Positions 21,901 to 29,121 of a stretch of DNA of 34,451 bases are shown here, piece after piece. The translations under genes were made by a program, and so were the position numbers. The notes beneath the pieces were generated by a model that searched no databases, was not told where the DNA came from, and worked only from the letters and a program-made list of their open reading frames with translations. Source of the stretch: a virus; the IMG/VR virus record IMGVR_UViG_3300036835_000456, positions 1 through 34,451 of that record; one strand, given 5' to 3'. How positions within the stretch are numbered: position 1 is the stretch's first letter; every line of letters begins with the position of its first letter.

Positions 21901-24076
21901 ACGCCAGGGAACGGGCGACATTATCGGCGGCGCTCAGCCGGGTGCGATCAACGCCGCCTTTGCCCGCGCGCTGGGTGGCGGCGCGGCCGGCGGTCTCGGC
22001 ACCTACGAGGCGACCGACCCGAACGACCCGAACCGCTGGCTCAAGGTCGCCGGTGGCACCGCCGCCGGCGCGCTGTTGGCCGGCCCTGGCGTCGATCTGG
22101 CTACGGCCCGACCCGGCGGTGTGGCGACTGCCGACTGGCTGCGCGCCGCCTATCGCGGCGGCATCATCGGTGGCTTCAACACCGCGGCCGACGTCGTGTT
22201 CAACTCGACGCTCACCCCGGTGCTCTCGGGCGGTGCTGGCCTTATCCGCGACCTGGCGAGCTTCCAGCCTGGGCGTATCCAGGGTCGTGTGCTGGGTGCC
22301 CAGTCTGGCATCGTCAACTGGACCGGCAACTTTCTGCGCGGGCTGAGCACTTCATTAGCAGCACCTGGCACCGTTTCGGCGCGAGCGGCTCCTGGCTTGC
22401 CGACGGTCGTCGCACGCGCACTCGAGGGCATGGGCGCGCTGCACGGCGCGTTTCAGAACGCCACTTCGCAATTGATCCAGAGCATGGAGCACGGCGCGGA
22501 ATCAGGTGCCAACGCTTCGGCTGCCGGGCTCAGTGGCCCGGCGTGGTTCACCGAGTTCCAACGTCAGTTCTCTGGGCCGGTCAGCGCACGGGTCCAGGCC
22601 ATGGGCGACCGCACGGCATTGCGCGGCGATCTGGGCACGCTGACCAGCGCGTTCGGCAGGTTTGTGAACCAAGCGGGTCCGGTCGGCGACGCGTTGTTCC
22701 CCGTATATCGCATGGGCATGGCCATGGCCGCCCGCATGGTCGAGTCCACGCCGCTCGGCTTGGCTGGTACGGCCTTCGATGTTGGGCGCGGTTTGCTCGG
22801 GCGCGGTCCGTACGCGGCCGGTCTTGGCACCACGCCAGCCGGCAGCGCCGTGGGGCCACTCACCGAGCGCCTGACCAACAATCTGGTCGGCACCGCGCTG
22901 AGTATGTGGCTGGCCAACAAGGCCGTGGGTGGCGCGATCACCGGCGCGGGACCCAGCGACCCCGGCCAGCGCCAGGTATGGCTCGCCGACGGCAATCAGC
23001 CGAACAGCTTCCTCGGACCCGATGGCGCGTATCACAGTTGGCAGAAGCTCCCGCCCGCACTGCGTGGGCCGATGATGACTGCTGGGGCCTACGCAGATGC
23101 GGTGCAGGCCTATAACGCTGCCACGGCTCGCCAGCAAACCGCAGGGCCCGAAGCGTATGGCGTCCAGGACCCGCGCGTGGCTGCCGCCGCACAGCTCGTG
23201 TCCGAAGTTGGGCAACAGCTCGCCTCAGCCACGCCGATGCGCACCTTCGCCAACCTGTATGACGCTCTGCAGTCCAATAGCGTGGCCGGTGTCGGCATGA
23301 CGTCTGCGGGCGACGTCGCTTCGAGCGTGTTGGGCGGTCTGGTGCCATTCTCGGGCGAGGTGCGGTCCATCGCTCAGATGACCGATCCCACCCAACGCCA
23401 GGCGCTCACGCCGCGGATGCCGCAGGAATTGCCGCAGAGTGTCCTCGAAAACGTGGCCCAGAATATTCCCGGGCTGCGCGAGAACCTGCCCGCACGCGTG
23501 GACATGCTCGGGCGACCCGTCAGCAACCCGTTGCAAGGACTCGGCGAGTTACTCCCGGTGCGCACTGCCGCTGGCCAGCCGACGCCAGTGCTGCAGGCGA
23601 TGCAAAACGTCGGCGTTGCCCCAGGCCCGACCCCACAAACGATCCCGTACGGGCCGTACGACGAGGTGCGGCTGACACCGCAGGAGCAACGGACATACGA
23701 CCAGTACCGCGGTCAGCTGACGCAGCAGATGGCAGACGGCATGGTCAGCTCGCCCCAGTGGCAGCAGATGGCGCAGAACGCTCAGCGGGCCGCGCTGCAG
23801 CGAGTTGACGCCGTGGCCGCCGACGCCGCGGGAAAAATGGTGCTCCGCGACATTGCCTCAGGACCTGGTGCAGGTCTGTCACGGATGCAGCCGACGGGCG
23901 TCATGGCGCCGGTCGTGGGCTACGGCCCAGACGTGACGGGTAATCAGCTCATGCTCCAGCAGCAATTACTGCGCAACGCATATCAGCACCAGGCGTTAAT
24001 GCAGTCGCTGCTGGGTGGCCAGACCGGGCTGCAGGGCTTACAGGCCGCCAACGCGGCCGCGGCGGGCGTCGTCTAG
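18992..24076 (+). CDS. Giant virion protein with GH73 and C39-like lysin domains
   Basis: The protein is 1694 aa. Residues 65-215 are a Pro/Thr/Ala-rich linker. Residues 225-370 match GH73 glucosaminidases (MIGMAANETGYGKSAPGNN, NLFGIKGQGP, QSFQDFVDFL), with catalytic Glu256 in NETGY. Residues 430-570 look like a C39-type papain-fold peptidase, with Cys437 in TACGPVAAAAF and His518 in PNHYLYVDGY. The remaining 1100 residues are Ala/Gly/Gln-rich, with a short internal repeat (GVPWSPQSLGLLQQGP near 843, GVPWSDQSLALLQQGP near 873) and possible membrane-active segments. The likely role is an ejected internal virion protein that opens the cell wall during DNA entry. It lies upstream of the scaffold and capsid genes. 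Confidence 0.85.
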   Translation: MPGSGIWLDDDTYSQTAGQMWAQQATQQVHAGESWAQQAMQAAIAPIQDTLGKLQSMVPSVPQPAAAAPAPAPPPVVPTPAPTPLPEPTPAPTPPLGVAQTPVAEPTPAAPPGAPTPTPTPSPLPTPPEVPTPSPSPALTDMASTGENWAQQQIQNLLNPAQATPQTPSTPAATALPIPGLNTSAAAPTPTPAPAAPTPATATPTPAAGPTGDMPNVQVDSSSPEAFVRSVAPAAQWVQDKTGIPAAAMIGMAANETGYGKSAPGNNLFGIKGQGPAGATTSGTWEDYGNGPVQITDQFRRYDNATQSFQDFVDFLRDNPRYQGVMNLVDQGKANVGNFVQGLKDAGYMTDPNYVGKIQSIVDQYQPVIDQARGAVSGVQGAAQNAVSAVTGRGGDPGMGAPVNTPAQGRQAAAAVEPQRQFEQEAGLSTSDAYTACGPVAAAAFAATYGRNPTPSEAIALARQVGWDPSTGMAGPQSEVNLLNKMGVDAHLAQGVNWSDVASSAQSGNPVIVSTPNHYLYVDGYNSDTGQYHVGASGQALRGGSDWMTPDQIAQVPGTHGAATAAIFVDHPIDGTQRATPPASALTMGANQPASSSPDLGSQLLQTGGSALNVLGSAAPDLGAGYLLKTGQDLATGLLQSPEVQSKAQNVAQAVLNVGGPPTQAVGQTGQNLLGQAQSILSPYAADISAAPQSVSDMLSQNALVSQGIPTVQGALSAVPDLSAQGIAGVGDWWQQQNALADQLQGQGRLGLQAGPPLDITKPLGPQLGFDPYGQIVQQGIPQLVSGVQQGNVGDILGGALQTGLGVLGGAAGPGGAATEAGRAALAAAPELARLGPEAGALGVPWSPQSLGLLQQGPREALPAILRPLDISGVPWSDQSLALLQQGPAATELAPAAYSPRGVLLDPLTGQEMVPRAAAQQANSYAAAQAANPEATQFVRTAGNQFEPVVSAAPQEAGDVLTGLRNLLAARQGTGDIIGGAQPGAINAAFARALGGGAAGGLGTYEATDPNDPNRWLKVAGGTAAGALLAGPGVDLATARPGGVATADWLRAAYRGGIIGGFNTAADVVFNSTLTPVLSGGAGLIRDLASFQPGRIQGRVLGAQSGIVNWTGNFLRGLSTSLAAPGTVSARAAPGLPTVVARALEGMGALHGAFQNATSQLIQSMEHGAESGANASAAGLSGPAWFTEFQRQFSGPVSARVQAMGDRTALRGDLGTLTSAFGRFVNQAGPVGDALFPVYRMGMAMAARMVESTPLGLAGTAFDVGRGLLGRGPYAAGLGTTPAGSAVGPLTERLTNNLVGTALSMWLANKAVGGAITGAGPSDPGQRQVWLADGNQPNSFLGPDGAYHSWQKLPPALRGPMMTAGAYADAVQAYNAATARQQTAGPEAYGVQDPRVAAAAQLVSEVGQQLASATPMRTFANLYDALQSNSVAGVGMTSAGDVASSVLGGLVPFSGEVRSIAQMTDPTQRQALTPRMPQELPQSVLENVAQNIPGLRENLPARVDMLGRPVSNPLQGLGELLPVRTAAGQPTPVLQAMQNVGVAPGPTPQTIPYGPYDEVRLTPQEQRTYDQYRGQLTQQMADGMVSSPQWQQMAQNAQRAALQRVDAVAADAAGKMVLRDIASGPGAGLSRMQPTGVMAPVVGYGPDVTGNQLMLQQQLLRNAYQHQALMQSLLGGQTGLQGLQAANAAAAGVV

Positions 24077-24078
24077 GG

Positions 24079-24309
24079 TCAGGCCGCAGGCTGCCAGTTT
24101 GCCCATGCCGGGCAGTGCGCCACGCCAACGGAGCTGTTCCCGAGTGGCGTTGTGACCGAGCAGCCGGCAGGCATCAGCTGGTGCGAGCTGTAAAACAGGT
24201 GATCGGTCCACAGCAGCGGACTGAGCACAATTACCAGGACGGCGACCAGGATCAGCGCCGCGCTGATCACTAGGCCTTCCGCGATGAAAACGCTAGTCTG
24301 TGGTTGCAT
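24079..24309 (-). CDS. Reversed single-pass membrane protein, 76 aa
   Basis: It reads MQPQTSVFIAEGLVISAALI then LVAVLVIVLSPLLW, followed by an outside domain with Cys50 and Cys66 that could form a disulfide. One long hydrophobic helix (about residues 12-34) indicates a membrane anchor. It is the only leftward gene within the late block and is tail-to-tail with the giant protein gene, two bases apart. A longer frame opens at 24465, but ATG 24309 is favoured by GGAG 12-15 bases upstream. TATAGT (24400-24395, minus) may be its -10. It might be a holin-like or superinfection protein. Its start is similar to the start of the gene at 24464. Confidence 0.55.
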   Translation of the reverse strand: MQPQTSVFIAEGLVISAALILVAVLVIVLSPLLWTDHLFYSSHQLMPAGCSVTTPLGNSSVGVAHCPAWANWQPAA

Positions 24310-24337
24310 CGAAGTGCTTACTCCATTTCGGTGTCGT

Positions 24338-24381
24338 GCTCCCGGTCGCTCGAGCCAACTTGCGACGCGGGAGCGTTTTTT
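24338..24381 (+). terminator. Strong intrinsic terminator
   Basis: GCTCCCG (24338-24344) pairs with CGGGAGC (24368-24374), extended inward by GTCGC (24345-24349) with GCGAC (24362-24366). One base is bulged and the loop is 12 bases. GTTTTTT (24375-24381) follows on the plus strand only. It should end transcripts coming from the giant virion-protein gene, so the capsid module needs its own promoter. Confidence 0.75.
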
Positions 24382-24463
24382 CTCAAGTGGCCCGACTATA
24401 CCGCCGGCACGCTCGCGATTCTGAATAACTCCGCGGTTGCAGTACAGTTGGCTCGTCTGAGCC
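24382..24463 (+). promoter_or_regulatory. Probable scaffold/capsid promoter region
   Basis: This AT-richer stretch follows the terminator. TACAGT at 24443-24448 is the best plus-strand -10, giving a leader of about 10 bases before ATG 24464. No clear -35 is present. On the minus strand TATAGT (24400-24395) may serve the reversed gene. AGTTGGCTCG (24446-24455) is the exact inverse of 24351-24360. Confidence 0.4.
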
Positions 24464-25363
24464 ATGCAGCCACAGACGCCATCGTCAGACGCAGGCGCAC
24501 CTGCCCCGACGGGCCCGGAAGTTTTATCCAGCCCACAGGTTGAGATCGCCCTGGGACCAGATGTTTCGATCTATCCCGAGGACCTGAGACCACCTGCCGA
24601 CCTTGATAAAGCCGCACCGCCCGCCGCACTGGCACCGGAACCTGACGAGACGGGCGCGCCCGAGCCCGCGCATGAGGTCGCTGGAGCCGAGTCGTCACCC
24701 CAGGAGGGTGAGACGCGGGGCGCCCGACGTCGAGCGGCCGAGGATGCGTATCAGCGTGGACTGGCTGAGGGCAGAGTCGCGTACGAACGCGAGCAGGCGC
24801 TCCTGCAGCAACGCGACCAGGCCGAACGCGTCCAGCGCGAGGCCACCGAGCGCGTCGAGCAGTTGTTCCAACTCGCCGAGTCTCCGGATTTCGCCACACG
24901 CGATCAGGCGATGCGGCAGATCCTGGGCATGTACCGCGGCAACCGCCAGGCACAGGCGCTCACCACGGCCACCCGGCAGCAGATCCTGACCGAGATGGCC
25001 AGAGACTTCGGCACCCTCAAGAACCTGGACCCGACCATCACCGACGACGACTACCAGAAGCTGCACGCCGCGCCCTCGCCCGTCGAACTGGCCAAGCTGG
25101 CCTTCGACTTCGGCAAGCGCGCGCGTGACGAACAGGTGGCGCGTCTCGAGGCCGAGCTGCAGGGCCTGCGCGGCCGTCTCGTCGGCTCGCGCGCCACGCC
25201 CGAAGCCCACAACGGCACGAGCGCCGACATGTCTGGTGGCATTTCCATTGACGACTACCTGGCCATGTCGCCCAAGGAGGCGCGCAAGCTCAGCTCAGCG
25301 CAGATCGACGCGCTGACCCAGCAGCTCGCCGCCTCTGCTGAGCGCAACGGCCGGAGTTCCTAA
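24464..25363 (+). CDS. Capsid scaffolding protein
   Basis: The 299-aa protein has the usual scaffold composition. Its acidic, Pro-rich N-terminus includes ALAPEPDETGAPEPAHEVAG. The helical, coiled-coil middle includes AYEREQALLQQRDQAERVQR and REATERVEQLFQLAESPDF. A C-terminal helical segment (DDYLAMSPKEARKLSSAQID) could bind capsid subunits. It lies immediately upstream of the major capsid gene, 47 bases away, as scaffolds do. No protease motif is visible. The ATG is preceded by GAGCC only, so no good ribosome binding site is present and a near-leaderless mRNA from TACAGT is possible. Confidence 0.8.
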   Translation: MQPQTPSSDAGAPAPTGPEVLSSPQVEIALGPDVSIYPEDLRPPADLDKAAPPAALAPEPDETGAPEPAHEVAGAESSPQEGETRGARRRAAEDAYQRGLAEGRVAYEREQALLQQRDQAERVQREATERVEQLFQLAESPDFATRDQAMRQILGMYRGNRQAQALTTATRQQILTEMARDFGTLKNLDPTITDDDYQKLHAAPSPVELAKLAFDFGKRARDEQVARLEAELQGLRGRLVGSRATPEAHNGTSADMSGGISIDDYLAMSPKEARKLSSAQIDALTQQLAASAERNGRSS

Positions 25364-25372
25364 CGAGCTGAC

Positions 25373-25405
25373 GGGCTGATAGCCAGCCCTCCGCGGAGGG
25401 TTTTT
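25373..25405 (+). terminator. Terminator/attenuator-like hairpin before the capsid gene
   Basis: CCCTC (25387-25391) and GAGGG (25396-25400) form a stem with loop CGCG, directly followed by T5 (25401-25405). An upstream GGGCT (25373-25377) can pair with AGCCC (25385-25389), which overlaps and would break the terminator stem. It sits between scaffold and capsid genes and may set their expression ratio. The 5-bp stem suggests only partial termination. Confidence 0.5.
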
Positions 25406-25410
25406 CCACC

Positions 25411-26292
25411 TTGGCGAACGTAAATATCACGACCTCGGCCGTGTTCATCGACCAGGTCTGGTCGCCTGAACTAAATCGGGCCATTCAATACGACGTCGTC
25501 ATCGCCGCGCTGTTCGACGACAAGAGCGCGCTGGTCGACCAGCATGCCAACACCATCAACCTGCCGAGCCGCCACAACCTGACCGCCAACCCCAAGGCCG
25601 CCGGCACCGCGCTCACCCCGCAGGCCATCACCGAGACCCAGCAGCAGTTCGTGCTGCCGATGACCAACGGGCACCGCGCGATCGCCCAGCAGATCGAGGA
25701 CATCGCCGAGATCCAGAGCCGGTACGACATTCGCGCTGAGACGACGGTCGCCGGCGCCTACGCTCTGGCGCGTCAGATGGACGTCGACGCCGCGGGTCTC
25801 TTTTCCGCGGCGACCAACGCCGTCGGCACCGCCGGCTCGGAGCTCAGCGACGACAACCTGATCCAGGGCCGCACCCTGCTGCGCAACAATGCCGCGCCGC
25901 GGCCGTGGTACATCGCCGTCAGTCCGGCCACGTACTCCGGGTTTCTCAAGTTGGAAAAATTCACCAACATGCTGTACGTCGGCCAGGACGAGGCGGGCAC
26001 CGCCGTCGAGGAGGCCAGGGTCGGCAAGATGTACGGCGCCGACGTGTACGAGTCGCAGCTGCTGGCCGGCACCGCGCCGAACAGCGTCGGCGCGTACTGG
26101 TCCAAGACCCACTACTTCAAGGCCATCCAGCGCCAGCCGACGACGCACACCTGGTACTCGCCGCTCGACCTGAGCTGGATCGTGTCGATGGACACCATTT
26201 ACGGGATGTTCGAGCGACTGGAAGCTGATGAGGCCGCGGCCGCGACTACCAACTCGAGCGACTGGACGGTCAAGCTCAACGCGGTCAAGTGA
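25411..26292 (+). CDS. Major capsid protein
   Basis: The 293-aa protein starts at TTG 25411 (MANVNITTSAVFIDQVWSPE). It has the layout of phage coat proteins of this class: ELNRAIQYDVVIAALFDDKS, an INLPSRHNL strand, QFVLPMTNGHRAIAQQIEDI, and a C-terminal region YFKAIQRQPTTHTWYSPLDL. Position after the scaffold and the lack of other candidates support the call. An HK97-like fold is expected from the family. GGAGGG of the hairpin above lies 10-15 bases before the TTG and could act as ribosome binding site when unfolded. Confidence 0.88.
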   Translation: MANVNITTSAVFIDQVWSPELNRAIQYDVVIAALFDDKSALVDQHANTINLPSRHNLTANPKAAGTALTPQAITETQQQFVLPMTNGHRAIAQQIEDIAEIQSRYDIRAETTVAGAYALARQMDVDAAGLFSAATNAVGTAGSELSDDNLIQGRTLLRNNAAPRPWYIAVSPATYSGFLKLEKFTNMLYVGQDEAGTAVEEARVGKMYGADVYESQLLAGTAPNSVGAYWSKTHYFKAIQRQPTTHTWYSPLDLSWIVSMDTIYGMFERLEADEAAAATTNSSDWTVKLNAVK

Positions 26293-26299
26293 GTGACTG

Positions 26300-26575
26300 A
26301 TGATGCAGACGTTCAGCGGCGCCGACTACGTGGCGTTTGGCACCGCGGGCGTGGTCGTCAAGCCGCGCGCCGGACGGCTGGCCAAGGTCGTCGTCACCTC
26401 GGCCGTCACCGGCAACCTGACCTTCTACGACAACCCCTCGTCGGCCACCGGCACGATGCTGTGCCAGCTGACGACGCCGGCCGTCGGTGTGCCGATCGTC
26501 CTGGACATCCCGGCCAGGACCGGCATCTACCTGACGCCAGGCTCAGCCGGCGGCGGCATCGTCGTCTTTGCCTGA
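26300..26575 (+). CDS. Small beta-rich head protein, possible decoration protein
   Basis: The 91-aa product is nearly all beta strand and turn: YVAFGTAGVVVKPRAGRLAK, VVVTSAVTGNLTFYDNPSSA, VLDIPARTGIYLTPG. The pattern 'G-L--VVV-----G-ltFYDN' is common in small phage virion proteins encoded next to the capsid gene. A capsid decoration or cementing role is inferred. Two ATGs in tandem (26300, 26303) are possible starts. No clear ribosome binding site is present. Confidence 0.7.
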   Translation: MMQTFSGADYVAFGTAGVVVKPRAGRLAKVVVTSAVTGNLTFYDNPSSATGTMLCQLTTPAVGVPIVLDIPARTGIYLTPGSAGGGIVVFA

Positions 26576-26590
26576 TTAATTGATTGATAG

Positions 26591-26992
26591 ATGCCGATAG
26601 TCACCGAGCGGCAGGCGTACCGGTTGCCGTTTCACGTGCGCGTGCCGGCGCGCTCGAGCGCCGACCTGCTGGTGCGTCAACGCAACTGGTCGCTCGAGCG
26701 GATGCGCAGCCACCTCGAGCGCCAGGGCTGGGATTTCGTGGCGCTGTCGCCCGAGCGACCGCGCGGACCGCTGCCGGTCGTGCCACTCAAGGGCGTCGGC
26801 AAGCGGCCACCCAGGGGCCCGCGCACGCCGCTCGCCCAGGATGACAGTCTGTGGCGGGTTTCGACGTTGCCCACCTTCGGTCCGCTCGCGCCGCACCTGC
26901 TGACCGACGAGATCGAGTGGGAATACATCGCCATTTTCCAGCGGCCCGTCATCCCGACCGCCGCCGAGGAGCAGGTGCCGAAGAATGCCTGA
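26591..26992 (+). CDS. Hypothetical head-completion protein, 133 aa
   Basis: It begins MPIVTERQAYRLPFHVRVPA, is rich in Arg and Pro and has a helical segment WSLERMRSHLERQGWDFVAL. The last third holds the strand IEWEYIAIFQRPV. No motif is recognised. A short AT-rich stretch (TGATTAATTGATTGATAG) separates it from the gene before. Its stop overlaps the ATG of the next gene by 8 bases. Confidence 0.65.
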   Translation: MPIVTERQAYRLPFHVRVPARSSADLLVRQRNWSLERMRSHLERQGWDFVALSPERPRGPLPVVPLKGVGKRPPRGPRTPLAQDDSLWRVSTLPTFGPLAPHLLTDEIEWEYIAIFQRPVIPTAAEEQVPKNA

Positions 26993-27740
26993 AACACTGA
27001 CCACCGACGCCCCGAATGCCGTCATCGTCGACCAGGGGCTGCTGTACTTCCGCAGTCCGTCCGGCGAGGTCTACTCGGCCGACGCGGCCGACGGCGAGGT
27101 GATGAAAAAGGTCCGCCGCGGCAACACGCCGCTGTTCGAGTACGGACAGTTCGGCTCGAGCGCGTACTACATGGACCATCCATTCGAGCCGCTCTTTCAA
27201 GCCGGGGGCGCCGCGGCGATGAGCGTCGACCAGGTCATCAACCTGGGCTACCACCTGCGCCCGCCGCTGGTGCCCACGTGCGGCCAGCACGTCGGCCAGA
27301 GCAAGGAGCACCTGCTGCACCTGGGCAACCCGAACGGGCGCAACGCGCGCGAGCGCGGCTGCTGGCAAGGCGCTCAGTCGGTCAGGTTCCCGCAGCTCGA
27401 GGGCGTGGACATCCAGGACGTCCCCGACTGCGAATACTGCGGCCGCGACGACTTCGCCACCCTGCAGGCGCTGCGCCAGCACCAGAGCGTCATGCACAGT
27501 GACCGCCGCCAGCAGGCCGAGCTGGCCGACGGCATCGTCGCCGGGCTGATGCGCAGCGGCACAGTACCGTCCGGTGGCAGCAGCTCGGCGGCCGAGATCG
27601 CCGCCGCGGTGGTGATCGCCCTGCGGCAACTCGAGCAGCCAGCCAGGCCCTCCGCGCGCCAACGCGACGCGCAGGGTCATTTTCTCCCACTCCCCGCCAC
27701 GCCCGATACAGACGACGACGACGAAGACAACAGCGACTGA
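26985..27740 (+). CDS. Virion-module protein with C2H2 zinc finger
   Basis: The 251-aa protein has a beta-rich N-terminus (AVIVDQGLLYFRSPSGEVYS). A middle region contains TCGQHVGQSKEHLLHLG. At residues 149-171 lies a C2H2 finger: C149-x2-C152-x13-H166-x4-H171, with the core Phe and Leu in place (CEYCGRDDFATLQALRQHQS). The C-terminus has a helix (AEIAAAVVIALRQLEQPARP) and an acidic tail (DTDDDDEDNSD). C2H2 fingers are unusual in phage structural modules. It may bind DNA or a protein at the head-tail joint. No family name can be given. Confidence 0.75.
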   Translation: MPETLTTDAPNAVIVDQGLLYFRSPSGEVYSADAADGEVMKKVRRGNTPLFEYGQFGSSAYYMDHPFEPLFQAGGAAAMSVDQVINLGYHLRPPLVPTCGQHVGQSKEHLLHLGNPNGRNARERGCWQGAQSVRFPQLEGVDIQDVPDCEYCGRDDFATLQALRQHQSVMHSDRRQQAELADGIVAGLMRSGTVPSGGSSSAAEIAAAVVIALRQLEQPARPSARQRDAQGHFLPLPATPDTDDDDEDNSD

Positions 27741-27761
27741 GGCAGGAGGCTTTCCCCGACC

Positions 27762-28154
27762 ATGCCAGGTACACGTGCACAGGCCAAAAACATCATCGAC
27801 ACGGTCGTCGGCTATTCCAACGCCGCGGTCACCGCCAACCAGGTCCTGCAGGAGTGGGTGTCCGTCGCGTACGGGCGGCTCACCGGCATCAAGTTCTTCG
27901 CCGTGACGGCCGGCAGCGGCGCCGGCAACACCGTCGGCGACGTGCTGATCAACGGCACCAGCGTGTGGGCAGCCGCCGGCAACAAGCCGACGCTGGCCGC
28001 GGCCTCGACGGGTGAGTTCAACAATGCGGTGCCCGATCCGAACACGCGCTCGGTGCGGCCCGGCGATCGGATCACGCTGCAGGTCCTCAGCATTCCGGCG
28101 ACCACCGGGCACGCGCGGCTGATGGCCACCGTGGCGCTCGAGGGCAACGCCTGA
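27762..28154 (+). CDS. Small virion protein, 130 aa
   Basis: It is preceded by a full AGGAGG (27744-27749), 12 bases before the ATG, indicating strong synthesis. The product is beta-rich with Gly/Ala turns (GRLTGIKFFAVTAGSGAGNT, VGDVLINGTSVWAAAGNKPT) and ends in DRITLQVLSIPATTGHARLM. It resembles small virion-surface or head-stabilising proteins. Expression strength and position near the capsid gene support a structural role. Confidence 0.7.
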   Translation: MPGTRAQAKNIIDTVVGYSNAAVTANQVLQEWVSVAYGRLTGIKFFAVTAGSGAGNTVGDVLINGTSVWAAAGNKPTLAAASTGEFNNAVPDPNTRSVRPGDRITLQVLSIPATTGHARLMATVALEGNA

Positions 28155-28162
28155 GCTGAGCC

Positions 28163-29113
28163 GTGCCCTACACGCTGGCCGACTATCGCCACCGGCTCGC
28201 CGACGCGGCTGGCTTCAACGTCCTGACCACCACCACGGCCAGCGCGGCGCAGCCCAATCAGGTCGTCGTCTCCGACTTCCTGAGCACCGAGCTCGAGGCG
28301 TCGTTTCTGGGCAACACCTGGGCGTACCAGCCGAGCGGCCCGAACGCCGGCCAGGTGCGCCGCGTGGTGTATCAGGGCCTTGACAACGTGACCGGTACCG
28401 TCACGCTCGAGCGCGCGCTGTCCAGCAACACGCCCGTGGGCACGCCGATCGAGTTCATCGGCCGTCTGCCACCGGCGCGCTACGAGGGCCGTCTCGGCCT
28501 GAACGACCTGGCCAACAAGGTCCTCGACGAGTGCTGGACTATCCAGAAGGTGTCGGTCCCGGCGGTGCAGGACCAGAAGGTGTACCCCATGGCGAGCGTC
28601 GCGCCGTGGCTGCAGGCCGAGGACCAGATCGTCGAGGTCTACTACCGCGGCCAGGGTGCCGACCCGAACAGCGACGACCAGCTGATGATCAACTGGCGCT
28701 GGATGCCCGGCGGCGACAGCCCTGGCATCGAGATCGCCCAGACGCTCAATAGCGGCGACACGCTGCTGCCCCAGCTGTTCGTGCCCATGTCGTGGTGGGT
28801 CGACAGCGGCACCGGCTTCGGCGTGGCCACCGCGAGCGGACTGCATGCGGATACCGACCGCGCCATCCTGCCGCTGGTGGGCATGGAGGTGATCGGCCAG
28901 GCGTGGATCTTCGGCGAGCTCGCCAAATGGGGGCTGCCCGACGACCAGGCCGTGTACCGCCAGCAGCGCGCCCAGGCGCGCGCGGCGGCCAACCAGTGGA
29001 AGCGCCTGTCGCTCGAGCATCCGAAGGTGAGAAAGCAGCACTGGCCAGCGGTGCTCACCGTGCGCTCGCGCGACAACTTTGGCTACGGCTACACGGTGCT
29101 GACCCCAGGCTGA
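28163..29113 (+). CDS. Probable head-tail adaptor protein, 316 aa
   Basis: The start MPYTLADYRHRLADAAGF is followed by a beta domain with FLGNTWAYQPSGPNAGQVRR and VYQGLDNVTGTVTLERALSS. A helical segment follows (LNDLANKVLDECWTIQKVSV), then a second beta region. The 'T-AD-R-RLA' start and the 'aGq-RrV' strand pattern are, from memory, typical of adaptor proteins of podovirus-like phages. Helices near residues 270-300 (RQQRAQARAAANQWKRL) may contact the portal. The GTG start is 8 bases after the previous stop. Confidence 0.65.
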   Translation: MPYTLADYRHRLADAAGFNVLTTTTASAAQPNQVVVSDFLSTELEASFLGNTWAYQPSGPNAGQVRRVVYQGLDNVTGTVTLERALSSNTPVGTPIEFIGRLPPARYEGRLGLNDLANKVLDECWTIQKVSVPAVQDQKVYPMASVAPWLQAEDQIVEVYYRGQGADPNSDDQLMINWRWMPGGDSPGIEIAQTLNSGDTLLPQLFVPMSWWVDSGTGFGVATASGLHADTDRAILPLVGMEVIGQAWIFGELAKWGLPDDQAVYRQQRAQARAAANQWKRLSLEHPKVRKQHWPAVLTVRSRDNFGYGYTVLTPG

Positions 29114-29121
29114 GCTGACCC

